DNA of 64,000 nucleotides from Schistosoma haematobium (lineage: Eukaryota; Platyhelminthes; Trematoda; Strigeidida; Schistosomatidae), in NCBI RefSeq assembly GCF_000699445.3, contig NC_067200.1, positions 18,589,003 through 18,653,002 on the forward strand, written 5' to 3'. Every line of letters starts with the position of its first letter. Position 1 is the stretch's first letter. The position numbers and the translations under genes were made by a program. Below, piece after piece: positions 57,501 through 64,000 of this stretch. The notes under the pieces were generated by a model. That model did no database searches, was not told the DNA's origin, and saw only the letters and a program-made list of their open reading frames with translations.

Positions 57501-59323
57501 TGCTGAGGAGTCCCATACTAAGACGAAGTGGCCGTCCAGTGCTTTTAGGTTTTCTATGGTGGTCTAGCTTCAATTGACTCATGATTTCAATCAATAAATG
57601 GATTGTAAAATTAGTTTTTAATAAGGAGTAGCATCACCGAAAAATACATGTGATCTTCCTTGTACTAGTGATTTTATTATTGTTATTGCTACAATTCTTA
57701 GGTTTGAGATGCTTTATTAAATGAACTAGCAATATAAAGCTGACTATGTGTAAGTTCTACTATTATTACACTCAGATAACCCTTAACTGATAACACAGTG
57801 ATGTACCACTTGTATTTTAACTGCAAAGAAGGATTGAGATGAATTCACAATATAATTTAACGGTAAATTCCTTCTCTCTGCAGGTATACTTTTTATAATA
57901 CAACGCCTTGATTCAGTGATCTATGTATTCGGCTTTCGACGGTGAATGTAGCAGAAATCTGCTTAATCTATCAACGGTAGAGGAGCCAGATAAAGGTGTT
58001 AATCCAGAAGGAATATGTACGACTCAAGGGTAAACACACGACCGTGCACATGGTTGCTGAATTTCAACACACCTACATCGTGTTTGTTAATTAAGTCTGC
58101 AGTCAAGATGCCCAGATACGGATTCTAGTCGGTAAGAAAGTGATAAATTTGTCAGTGAAGTTATTTCTATTCGAGAGAGGGATAGTGCTGAAAAAGTAAG
58201 TTGTATTTATTAATTATAGTACCATTTTTTAACTAAGCAAAAATTTATGTCCCTTCCTCAAAAATGGGGCTTCTCAGTCGTTTGTTTTTCTTTAAGTCAA
58301 GAGATGGATGAAACTGGTGGGTTTTGCCGATAGAGAAGATTATTCCAACCAACATAAATCTCCATCTTGAGGGATGAAGTCGGATATTTCATGAATTACT
58401 GTCAAGTATTTAACTATACAGTGAATTATCTTGAACTATTCTCCCAACTCGCCTGGCGTTACTCTCGGAAGCAGACAGATAACACACAAAACGTCAACTA
58501 TGTAAATTATTAGCTGACTACTTCATTTGACGGTTTGTTGCTATTAACATTAAATGCCTTTATCCTACTTAGTAATAAGATAGACGAGTAAGTAGTATTT
58601 TCATTGGCATCTAATCTATGATGACAAGAAATATTATACAATTTCCAAACAATAGTAGTTAATGGGGACTCGAGTAGGTAACATGGTGGTTGAGACTGAG
58701 GTGCTTAAAATACATTTCCATCACTTACGCATTATTCTAAGCGTTATCCTGACATTCTTCGCTACATGGTTTCAAAAGACGAAGTTGTCAAACCAAAAGG
58801 ATTGGTACTCAAGCAACATAAACTTCTTGTAGTATGGGACATTTGAAGATAAATGTACAGACAAACATAAACCATATGAGATACAGAAGTGTTATTTAAT
58901 TTGTTAGTAATTTCGCTGAGGTTCTGTAATAACGAGTCATTGGTTTCTGTACGTTACGTATAATTGTCGACAAATTTCCCCCAAATACACGACGTAAGGG
59001 GGAAAAGCGACATTTCCCCTTTATTTACGCTGTCGTCCGCTTTATTTCCCCTTTCTTTGCCTTTATTTTCCTTTTATTGGTTGCTTGGGCCCTATTACAG
59101 TTACTGCTGTTCTAGAATAATCGACTGAGACGGGGAACTGTTGTCACGCATCTTCCACATTACTTTCGAAGAGTACATAAGCACGAGCACTCAACTAACT
59201 TTACACTTACGACAACCCAGAATTAAAAACATGACTCACTTCTGATGCTAAGTAAAAGTATTCACCGTCAGACTCCAGCTGAAACTCGATCGGCTTTTCT
59301 CCGTAGCGGAAGACTGTTTCCAT
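42468..59323 (-). CDS. SMARCB1: SWI/SNF subunit SMARCB1 / SNF5 / INI1 (7 exons)
   Basis: Minus-strand exons in order: 59323-59240, 56698-56593, 54975-54541, 52518-52250, 50242-49989, 45032-44901, 42507-42468. The CDS is 1320 nt (439 aa; human 385), all GT-AG and in phase. SMARCB1 is a core subunit of BAF/SWI-SNF remodellers in the nucleus. Seen: an N-terminal winged-helix region ([20 protein letters not shown]); SNF5 repeat 1 from about 240 ([38 protein letters not shown]); repeat 2 from about 315 ([39 protein letters not shown]); and the C-terminal basic helix RRMRRLAN, which contacts the nucleosome acidic patch in known complexes. Exon 3 carries an extra Ser/Asn-rich linker. An acceptor-like site ends 7 nt upstream of the ATG. 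Introns 3 and 5 hold large transposon insertions. Confidence 0.96.
42709..43113 (-). repeat. LINE-A fragment (5'-truncated)
   Basis: Tail CAGTCAGTCAGCAACAACG at the left. Reading in reverse it matches copy 2 from about 28795 back to about 28370 (CATGGCTCAATCCACTTGTC). SMARCB1 intron 6. Confidence 0.85.
43489..43870 (-). mobile_element. Hammerhead SINE, near full length, core conserved
   Basis: Minus strand, in order: a 5' module (CCGTGACCAGTAGAGC, TGGATTGGTTGAGG), tRNA-like box A (CTCAATGGTCTAGAGG) and box B (GGGTTCGAATCCC), then the hammerhead at 43620-43570 with CTGAGGA, GTCC/GGAC stem II, GAAAC and GTC. Stem I has two mismatches, so activity is uncertain. Confidence 0.85.
43956..44385 (-). 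repeat. Solo-LTR-like element, copy 2
   Basis: Matches 31944-32353 (TCCTTGGGGAACGTTAC, GTGGGAAATATGACATGAAG, CCAAGTGGGTTCTGGGGATC). Confidence 0.7.
44480..44720 (-). repeat. Unclassified ~290-bp repeat, copy 2
   Basis: Reverse copy of 661-950 (AGCTGATGTCATTTCGTGAT, CTAATTCCTAACC). SMARCB1 intron 6. Confidence 0.6.
44901..45032 (-). CDS. SMARCB1: SMARCB1 exon 6
   Basis: Encodes [20 protein letters not shown], then [19 protein letters not shown], matching human NPLPTVEIAIRN and [15 protein letters not shown]. Acceptor CTTCCAG, donor CCAG|GTAAGC. Confidence 0.95.
45310..45520. repeat. Sm-alpha-like hammerhead repeat, two facing halves
   Basis: Minus strand 45377-45325 reads CAGCTGACGAG, then a weak stem II, GACGAAACGCTGG. 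Plus strand 45372-45412 reads ATTCCTAAATAGAGCGAAAT then CTGGATACCACT. Both are degenerate halves of the Sm-alpha type ribozyme in opposite orientation. Confidence 0.55.
45991..46390 (+). repeat. LINE-B 5' region, shared with the short repeats
   Basis: CCCCCGAATGCCCTGGTACG to GAGTATCACAGCCCACACAC aligns with the first ~400 bp of the short repeats. There is no target-site duplication at its right edge, which supports membership in LINE-B. Confidence 0.85.
46449..46556 (+). repeat. (ATT)n microsatellite-like tract
   Basis: About 100 bp of imperfect ATT/ATC/ACT triplets inside the LINE-B 5' region. Confidence 0.8.
46649..49699 (+). pseudogene. LINE-B endonuclease/reverse transcriptase with three nonsense codons
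   Basis: ATG 46649 ([12 protein letters not shown]). APE endonuclease: [94 protein letters not shown], motif [13 protein letters not shown], motif [18 protein letters not shown], motif [11 protein letters not shown], then [19 protein letters not shown]. One frame of about 1016 codons runs to TAA 49697-49699. It is broken only by TGA 47444-47446, TAG 48596-48598 and TAA 49544-49546, each explicable by one base change. Related to LINE-A but clearly a different family. Confidence 0.9.
49989..50242 (-). CDS. SMARCB1: SMARCB1 exon 5 (SNF5 repeat 2)
   Basis: Acceptor CCTCAG|ATTGATG. Encodes [20 protein letters not shown] and [20 protein letters not shown]. Phase 2 at its end. Confidence 0.95.
50500..50753 (+). 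repeat. Solo LTR related to the gypsy element
   Basis: TGGTGTATGCTACTTATGTC with the palindrome, then CTGGCAGCAGAAGA, TTTTACCAAGATATTCTGTA and TTGGTTATCC...GCTCTTGATCACA. SMARCB1 intron 4. Confidence 0.75.
50754..51415. other. SMARCB1 intron 4, unassigned
   Basis: Contains a short (CTA)n run near 50832. Nothing else recognised. Confidence 0.4.
51418..51545 (+). repeat. Short LINE-B-derived repeat, 5' fragment
   Basis: CACCAAATGCCCTGGTACGG to GTTATTTACGAAATCGA with a small internal deletion. The 3' part is missing. Confidence 0.75.
51990..52085 (+). repeat. Degenerate hammerhead SINE
   Basis: GGATGCGCACTGCTGAGGAA, then CTTTCCAGTGCTTTC. GAAA and stem II are lost. Confidence 0.5.
52250..52518 (-). 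CDS. SMARCB1: SMARCB1 exon 4 (SNF5 repeat 1)
   Basis: Acceptor ATGTTGTAG|CC. Encodes [20 protein letters not shown], then [18 protein letters not shown] and [20 protein letters not shown]. Donor CAACAG|GTAAAA. Confidence 0.95.
53001..53143 (-). repeat. Left arm of a 143-bp inverted repeat (hammerhead SINE, minus)
   Basis: Matches 53385-53527 in reverse complement at 141 of 143 positions by eye. It contains the minus-strand hammerhead 53106-53061. Confidence 0.9.
53061..53106 (-). ncRNA. Type I hammerhead ribozyme, intact core
   Basis: On the minus strand: stem I GCACTG / CAGTGC (6 bp), core CTGAGGA, stem II GTCC / GGAC with a 7-nt loop, GAAA, a 3-bp stem III (ACG-GC-CGT) and cleavage triplet GTC. 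The very short stem III is typical of schistosome and Penelope hammerheads, which may work as dimers. Confidence 0.8.
53385..53527 (+). repeat. Right arm of the 143-bp inverted repeat
   Basis: Pairs with 53001-53143 across a 241-bp spacer. The two differences are in GGTGAGGGG/GGTGCGGGG and at the ribozyme cleavage position. Confidence 0.9.
53422..53467 (+). ncRNA. Type I hammerhead ribozyme, GUU cleavage triplet
   Basis: Same fold as the minus copy (GCACTG, CTGAGGA, GTCC-CATACTA-GGAC, GAAA, ACGGCCGT, CAGTGC), but the residue at the cleavage site is T instead of C. H at this position is tolerated in hammerheads, usually with slower cleavage. Confidence 0.75.
54083..54505 (+). repeat. Solo-LTR-like element, copy 3
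   Basis: TGTTGGGGATGGTAGATCCC at the left and CTTTCCAAACATGGCA at the right, i.e. TG...CA ends on this strand. Matches 31944-32353 and 43956-44385 in reverse. Confidence 0.7.
54541..54975 (-). CDS. SMARCB1: SMARCB1 exon 3 (Ser/Asn-rich linker)
   Basis: Starts [20 protein letters not shown] (human LATSVTLLKASEVEEI) and ends [19 protein letters not shown]. Between lies a low-complexity region of about 80 residues rich in Ser, Asn, Thr and Gly that human SMARCB1 lacks. Confidence 0.93.
54984..55420. other. SMARCB1 intron 2, unassigned part
   Basis: A/T-rich, nothing recognised. Confidence 0.4.
55424..55880 (-). repeat. Short LINE-B-derived repeat
   Basis: Near-full-length reverse copy lacking the central GGTTGGTGGA block, like the 14375-14857 copy. 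Ends ACAAGGGCATTCGGGGG. Confidence 0.9.
56240..56484 (+). other. Unassigned open frame in SMARCB1 intron 2
   Basis: Reads [18 protein letters not shown] and [18 protein letters not shown], then runs into A/T-rich sequence. The charged, helix-like composition looks more protein-like than neighbouring DNA. It may be a fossil of a transposon or retroposed gene. Not recognised. Confidence 0.25.
56593..56698 (-). CDS. SMARCB1: SMARCB1 exon 2
   Basis: Encodes [20 protein letters not shown] then [15 protein letters not shown]. Acceptor TTATTAG, donor ATGG|GTGAGT, phase 1 out. Confidence 0.94.
57214..57593 (+). mobile_element. Hammerhead SINE, full length with 11-bp target-site duplication
   Basis: ATAAATGGATT at 57203-57213 and 57594-57604 defines a 380-bp element. 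A GATTGAAATCATGAATCAA segment at 57249-57267 is repeated inverted at 57574-57592 (18 of 19). Box A at about 57412 (GGCTCAGTGGTCTAGTTGG) and box B GGTTCGAATC at 57463-57472 have tRNA-like spacing. The hammerhead at 57496-57543 has GAAG instead of GAAA and a mispaired stem II, so it is probably inactive. SMARCB1 intron 1. Confidence 0.92.
57605..58960. other. SMARCB1 intron 1, unassigned
   Basis: No recognised repeat or coding exon. Confidence 0.4.
58965..59110. repeat. C/T-rich tract with hairpin
   Basis: TTTCCCCC (58975-58982) pairs with GGGGGAAA about 15 nt later, and the TTTCCCCTTT motif follows at least twice. Possibly debris of an LTR or polypurine tract in reverse. Confidence 0.4.
59240..59323 (-). 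CDS. SMARCB1: SMARCB1 exon 1
   Basis: Encodes [20 protein letters not shown] and EYFYLASE (human: [22 protein letters not shown]). Donor GAA|GTGAGT. An acceptor-like CTTCAG lies at 59336-59331, 7 nt before the ATG. Confidence 0.92.
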
Positions 59324-59449
59324 CTCAACTCTGAAGAAAAATTTAAAAGAAAGGAAGCAAAAGGTGACGAGTTGAATTTGACAATCGTGATGTTCAACTG
59401 TCTCAGTACGTAAACAACATTTTCATATCATTAGTTTTTTTACTGTGAT

Positions 59450-59700
59450 GAGGCTATAATTTATTGACGACGTTTGAGCGACGCTAAAGTGACCTTGAGA
59501 ATGTTTACCCACTTACTAGTGCAAAAATGAAGGTTATAAAGCAATGTGATGAATTAAAATTATGATTTTCAGTTGATGGTTAGAGTTAGGAATTAGATTT
59601 AGAGCTTTCATCACGAACTGACATCAGCTAAAATGCCAAAACGCTCTTTAACCAAATGGAAGAATGGATTTCGCACCAAACCCAAGACCCAGACATTCAA
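59450..59700 (+). repeat. Unclassified ~290-bp repeat, copy 3
   Basis: Parallel to 661-950 (GACGACGTTTGAGCGACGCT, AGTTGATGGTTAGAGTTAGG, CATCACGAACTGACATCAGC). Lies upstream of SMARCB1. A small inverted piece recurs at 60596-60635. Confidence 0.65.
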
Positions 59701-60168
59701 CAAGTACGTGGTGTCATTTACTATGTTAAGCCCACATAATTTATTCTAGCTTCTGGACAGTCAAATTTACCAATTCTTCTTGAGTCACGTTTTGGCATTG
59801 TTAATTATTCACTTATCAACCTTGACTGTTTTTATATGAGCGTATGTGTGCATATCTTATCCTACTCATCACATGTCTGTAGTTTATTTTTGTGTGACTA
59901 TAAACATTGATTAACGCTCGACTAAATGTTGTCTCACATGTCTCCACTGCGAGCCGTCTCGTTTCATTCTCTCTTCTTCGCTTCCTTCTCTACGTCTTAT
60001 TATCTGTTCCCACCAACTATTGTACAAAACATATGTATTCGAAAATCCATTCTGGCATTCGACTTACGTAATTTCGTTATTCACTAACGCGATACAAGTC
60101 GATAATTATATACGAGAATAATCAGAATGTATATTTCCATAACAATCAATCATACGATATTACTGCAG

Positions 60169-60342
60169 TCAGAAACGGGCCACAAAAAGTTAGGTGCCGC
60201 CATATCCACTGCAGTATACACAACCTTAATGAGAACTAAGCTTGAAAACTACATTCAGGCTGCAAGCCTCTGTTTAAAACGCGACTCAGATATCCTGGAA
60301 AAAGTAAAGAGGGTAGCTGTCAGCGAATACCAGAAAAGCTAG
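60169..60342 (+). CDS. Exon-like ORF, possible terminal exon (adenosylcobinamide amidohydrolase-like C-terminus?)
   Basis: An acceptor-like ATATTACTGCAG precedes SETGHKKLGAAISTAVYTTL and a helical tail ending in SEYQKS and TAG. An upstream in-frame ATG at 60127 also exists. The HKKLGAAISTAVYTTL stretch resembles, from memory only, the C-terminal H..LG..I..AVY motif of CbiZ proteins. No upstream exons could be found, so it may be a last exon of an unseen gene, a fossil, or chance. Confidence 0.35.
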   Translation, partial: SETGHKKLGAAISTAVYTTLMRTKLENYIQAASLCLKRDSDILEKVKRVAVSEYQKS

Positions 60343-61360
60343 ACCTCTTTACTTTGTTCTATCGCAGACTAAGGTGATCCGAATTCGATATATAGAATAT
60401 TAGGAAATGATTTTGGACCTACTATATCCTCTCTTCTTCCCACTAGATCAGAACATCTCAGAGGATACAGAAGGCCAGCAGAAAAGTCGAGAATGAATAA
60501 GATGCTATCTTACGATCCCTTTGACAAGCAAAATAGACAAGGTAAAACATATAGCCGTACTGACCAGATTTCGTTATTAAATCTAACTTTGTGTTAGAGC
60601 TGATGTCAGTTCGTGATCAAAACTCTAACAGTTCATGAATAAACGTTCTTCATCTGTTAAATTGTTGACCAACAATAGTTAAACTGGTTTTATCCTATGA
60701 ATTATTTCACAACCAAATGATTCTTTCGTTGTCTGAAAGGTATGACAAGACAGGCCGCATACTATATAGTGTACCAAGCTTACGTATAATATTTAAGAAA
60801 TCGAGACTAGAACTGGCATGTTGAAAAGCGAGGAAGGAAAAATCGAAACTTACTATGTGAAGTAGAAGTGCTATTTACAATCAGGACAACGAAGAGATAT
60901 GCAAGTCAGAGGGAACTCAAGACCGTGTTACATCTCCTGTAGCGCGTTAGTTAAACTCTCTCCCTTTTTTCCTCATATTCTTTGTCCAATATACAATAAA
61001 TAACGTTGTTTAGAACTAGAGCAAACCGGTTTATATTTATGTGCAAGTCTTATGACGTTAAGGAAATGATTGAGGTATCGGATGATTTCCCATGTAAAAG
61101 TTGTGCAAACTAGTGCAATAAATCCCGGTAAATTTGATTAGTATCTGAAGGCTGATATTTCGAAATTTATTGGTTAGAACTAAAGAATCAATTGTCCCCT
61201 TAGGTCTGTATCTTAGAAGAGGTAGGTTATACTTAGACACAGAGAGGTATGGTTTGTGTAGTTTTCTTTCAGTCCTAAAGGGACTGAAAAATGAGATAAG
61301 TGGAAATAGGTTTAACTGAATGCATGGCGTTTGTTCGGTGGCTAATTTAGGAGTTCAGAT
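60343..61360. other. Unassigned intergenic DNA
   Basis: One unbroken frame of about 70 codons (60374-60598, beginning DPNSIYRILGNDFG) lacks a start and resemblance to anything recognised. Otherwise nothing. Confidence 0.3.
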
Positions 61361-61369
61361 TTATATTCG

Positions 61370-62000
61370 TTGAAAAAGATGAGGGGTTCACAGATTTGCC
61401 TGGGAATTGAGGTGTCGTTCCGCGAATGAGTTGTGCCGTAGTGTATCAAACGTCGGTTTTTACTGTATTGTGTATTCCGAGAAACACGTGTGAAATAATG
61501 TCAATTCATTGTGACACATTTGCAGTAAAAACTAAGGCCTTCAAATGCCAACGGAATCAGTCTACCAACGCGTTAGCTTGTAAATAATAGACGTCATCTT
61601 AAAAGTGGGATTCCTGGTAGTGTAGTAAGACAACGGAAAAGTCTAGATTCCAACTGACGTCCACCTTCTGTAGTGATAGTAGAAGGACAGCCGAGGTTCG
61701 ACGAAGGCGTGAGCCACAGTTTCAGTAATGGAGTCCTTGATAGGTACTGCTTCTGGCCATCATACGAAACGGTCTACACATACTAAGACGTAAGAATATT
61801 AATTTGAATCTTGTATAGGTCCTACCAAATCAAGATGAACATGGTCGAAGCAAGCGTCGGGAGTTACAAAAGGGCCAAGCGACATTTGTTTTGTCTGATT
61901 ACTCAAGGCTTTTGACAGCGCATGCAGAAACGTGTCTGCTCACTCATGTCTTTATTCGAATTTGGTTAACAAAATAGTTCTGCTACGAGCTTGATGGTTG
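61370..62000 (-). pseudogene. Decayed Ty3/gypsy integrase
   Basis: Minus strand reads, with stops and frameshifts: RFCMRCQK (zinc-finger end), FDHVHLDLVGP (first catalytic Asp), YVLVCVDRF, WPEAVPIKD, a remnant of the second Asp region, then LGIHNTVKTDV and AQLIRGTTPQFPG. Order and spacing fit a gypsy integrase. It is a different lineage from the 17935-22426 element, whose wording differs ([13 protein letters not shown]). Confidence 0.75.
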
Positions 62001-62004
62001 CTCA

Positions 62005-62480
62005 ACATTTGGTATGGAGAGAAGGCAAATTAGACCCAATTAAACTATAATACAACATTGCTGAGGCCGACTAAAGAAATGCGACTTGTTATTATTCCTC
62101 ATTTTCACCTAAACTCTGTCGACTAATTTTCACCTATGTTAACCCATCTTCCTAATAGCCTGTATTGTGTTATGATATTTATTAGTGCTCAAACCTTACT
62201 AGCTCAGTCGATACTAATAACTGACCACTTTTATTTATGATTAGCTATGATGATGCATTTGTATAATAGTGTTATTTTTTGTACTGCTCTAATAGTAGGC
62301 CTAATCCTAAAATTATAGTTTTATCATGATGCAACTGCCTAGTTCATATAATCTTACATGGAAGTCACATCGTTGTCTACAATGACTCACCATAAATAAC
62401 AATCACCAACATGTGATAGAAAACACATTTGGGTTGGGGATAGGACAATATGTTTAACATGAACAAAAATGATGTTTAAC
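62005..62480. other. Unassigned intergenic DNA
   Basis: Nothing recognised. Confidence 0.4.
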
Positions 62481-62483
62481 CCT

Positions 62484-62732
62484 ATTCTAAACTGCGAGAG
62501 ATCCCCTAATATCTTTTCTTTCAAACACTGCCTGTCTAATTCCCAATTTTCGAGTTCCATTGCCAAAGAACGAAGACAATATTCCAGAAACCTTTGTTGG
62601 GTTTAAGCTATAAGGCTTCTGCAAACTCAAGCTCATTTCAGATTGTTCGTATGGTGAGGACCAAGCATTGATCTGAACTCTCAGATTTGTACTGAATAAA
62701 CCGAAAAACAATGTCAACAGCATCATACACAT
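62484..62732 (-). CDS. Small ORF with signal-peptide-like N-terminus
   Basis: ATG 62732-62730 to a TAG just below 62487, 81 aa. It begins MCMMLLTLFFGLFSTNLRVQ, a hydrophobic secretion-signal-like stretch, followed by a 60-residue polar chain ending RKLGIRQAVFERKDIRGSL. An acceptor-like CTAATTCAG ends 2 nt before the ATG. Could be a small secreted protein or peptide precursor, or a chance frame in A/T-rich DNA. Not recognised. Confidence 0.3.
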
Positions 62733-62734
62733 CC

Positions 62735-64000
62735 CTGAATTAGTCGCAATATTGCGTATTCAGTCTGGTTACTTTCGGGTCCTCGCTATATGTCACAGTT
62801 AGCATTCTATACATCAGATTTATTGGATCATATAAATTTCCGAAATAATGCGGGCGGATTTTACTATTTCCACAGACGATTCGCCACACTCTCGATACTT
62901 CTTAACATGTACATATTTTTGTTTGGTCTATTCATATATATTTCATATAAACCACCTTAAAAACGGATTACTACATAAAAATATTCAATGGCTTTATACG
63001 ACAGTATACTGCCATGGAAAAGTGTTTTCAGGCAAATCATACTAGATTCAACATCAATCTGACATTTCTTAGTACTACTTACCATTGACACATATTTATG
63101 AATGTCACTGGGCTAATTACAGTAACTGCTTATGAAAAGTTTATATTTTCTCCATCAAGTTCCTAAATGTAGTGACATACGTCATGAATAAACTTTTAAA
63201 TTCTATTGTTGGGTTTCACAAATTTTATGTTCCACATCAACTTACACGTCAACCTAACTTGCACATACATTATATTATCTCTGCGCCGTTTAAATTTAGT
63301 GATTATTAGAATCACCTTTAACATTTTTCACTGAACCCATCGTGGCACATAAGTTTATTTGATTTCAGAAACTTATACTCACTCAATTTCATACGAACCG
63401 ATCTATATATTATCTCAAACTTGATGCTTGAAACTGACTCGTATGCAGCACCGAACAGTATGTGTGAAAAGAAAAAACTGCTTTATTGCCAATCAGAAAA
63501 TTGAGTCTAGAGCGTGTCTATCACGGGTACACTCACGTTCAACGAACTATCGTCAGCTATCTATCCAAAATTCACATAATTGTCGCTATTTTCATGAATT
63601 AAATGAATTTTTGATAACAATCCATATATTTTAGCAATAATATTAATATCCCCGTAACCAAATAAACCTCATTAAACATAGCAAACTAACTGGAACACTA
63701 GTCGGAATCCTTCCCCTCAGCGGTTATACTTCTGTTTATTCCGTTAACCTATTAATGCAGGTGCAATCGGAAATCGAATCATACGCATAGCGTACCTGCG
63801 TAGATGTCGAATGGCTTTCTAGTCTGCACCAAAAATAATACTAATATCAACATTGATACAACATTGATGTTTCTCTATCTCTAGCCACAAAATACTTATA
63901 CTGCCTGTCAGATCCTTTTCTATTGTTTTGTATATGAAAACCCCTCCACGTATACACTTGTAACTTATTCCTCTTGGTTCCTTCAAATACACACTTTGTC
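62735..64000. other. Right-edge intergenic DNA
   Basis: No gene or repeat recognised. Confidence 0.4.

Noticed and set aside
63428..63634. 68-codon plus-strand open frame near the right edge
   Set aside because: No recognisable motif, no splice context, and composition typical of chance frames.

Overview
The window is A+T-rich animal DNA and the repeats identify it as a schistosome (Schistosoma sp., blood fluke). It holds RTE-type LINEs, hammerhead-ribozyme SINEs, a Ty3/gypsy element, a Penelope-like fragment and two introns of only 39 nt. No bacterial features, rRNA genes, functional tRNA genes or CRISPR arrays were seen. The species cannot be fixed from sequence alone.

Three complete host genes can be assembled exon by exon, with GT-AG junctions and matching phases throughout. 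(1) CDKAL1-like tRNA methylthiotransferase, + strand, 10 exons, 1986-35727, 661 aa. (2) TRAPPC5 (Trs31/BET3 family), + strand, 6 exons, 36999-41043, 196 aa. (3) SMARCB1/SNF5/INI1, - strand, 7 exons, 59323-42468, 439 aa. CDKAL1 and TRAPPC5 lie in tandem; TRAPPC5 and SMARCB1 converge and are about 1.4 kb apart at their stops. The genes serve separate processes: t6A37 methylthiolation of tRNA-Lys, vesicle tethering, and SWI/SNF chromatin remodelling. All three starts lie 7-40 nt downstream of a 3' splice-site-like sequence, compatible with spliced-leader trans-splicing or 5'UTR introns.

Most of the remaining DNA is intronic transposable elements. CDKAL1 intron 2 holds a full-length but dead RTE-type LINE (LINE-A, 5249-9165). 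Intron 6 holds a young Ty3/gypsy element (17935-22426; its LTRs differ at 2 of 314 positions). Intron 7 holds an internally deleted LINE-A. SMARCB1 intron 5 holds a second full-length LINE (LINE-B, 45991-49922) with an 11-bp target-site duplication. About 17 copies of a ~480-520 bp short repeat are scattered on both strands. They share both their 5' ~400 bp and 3' ~75 bp with LINE-B, so they look like internally deleted, non-autonomous LINE-B derivatives. A tRNA-headed SINE carrying a type I hammerhead ribozyme occurs about ten times, including a near-perfect inverted pair in SMARCB1 intron 3. Solo LTRs, gypsy integrase debris, Penelope-like debris and unclassified repeats make up much of the rest.

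From 59324 to the right edge the window is gene-poor: one exon-like ORF (60169-60342), one small possibly secreted ORF (62484-62732, - strand), a broken gypsy integrase (61370-62000), and DNA in which nothing is recognisable.
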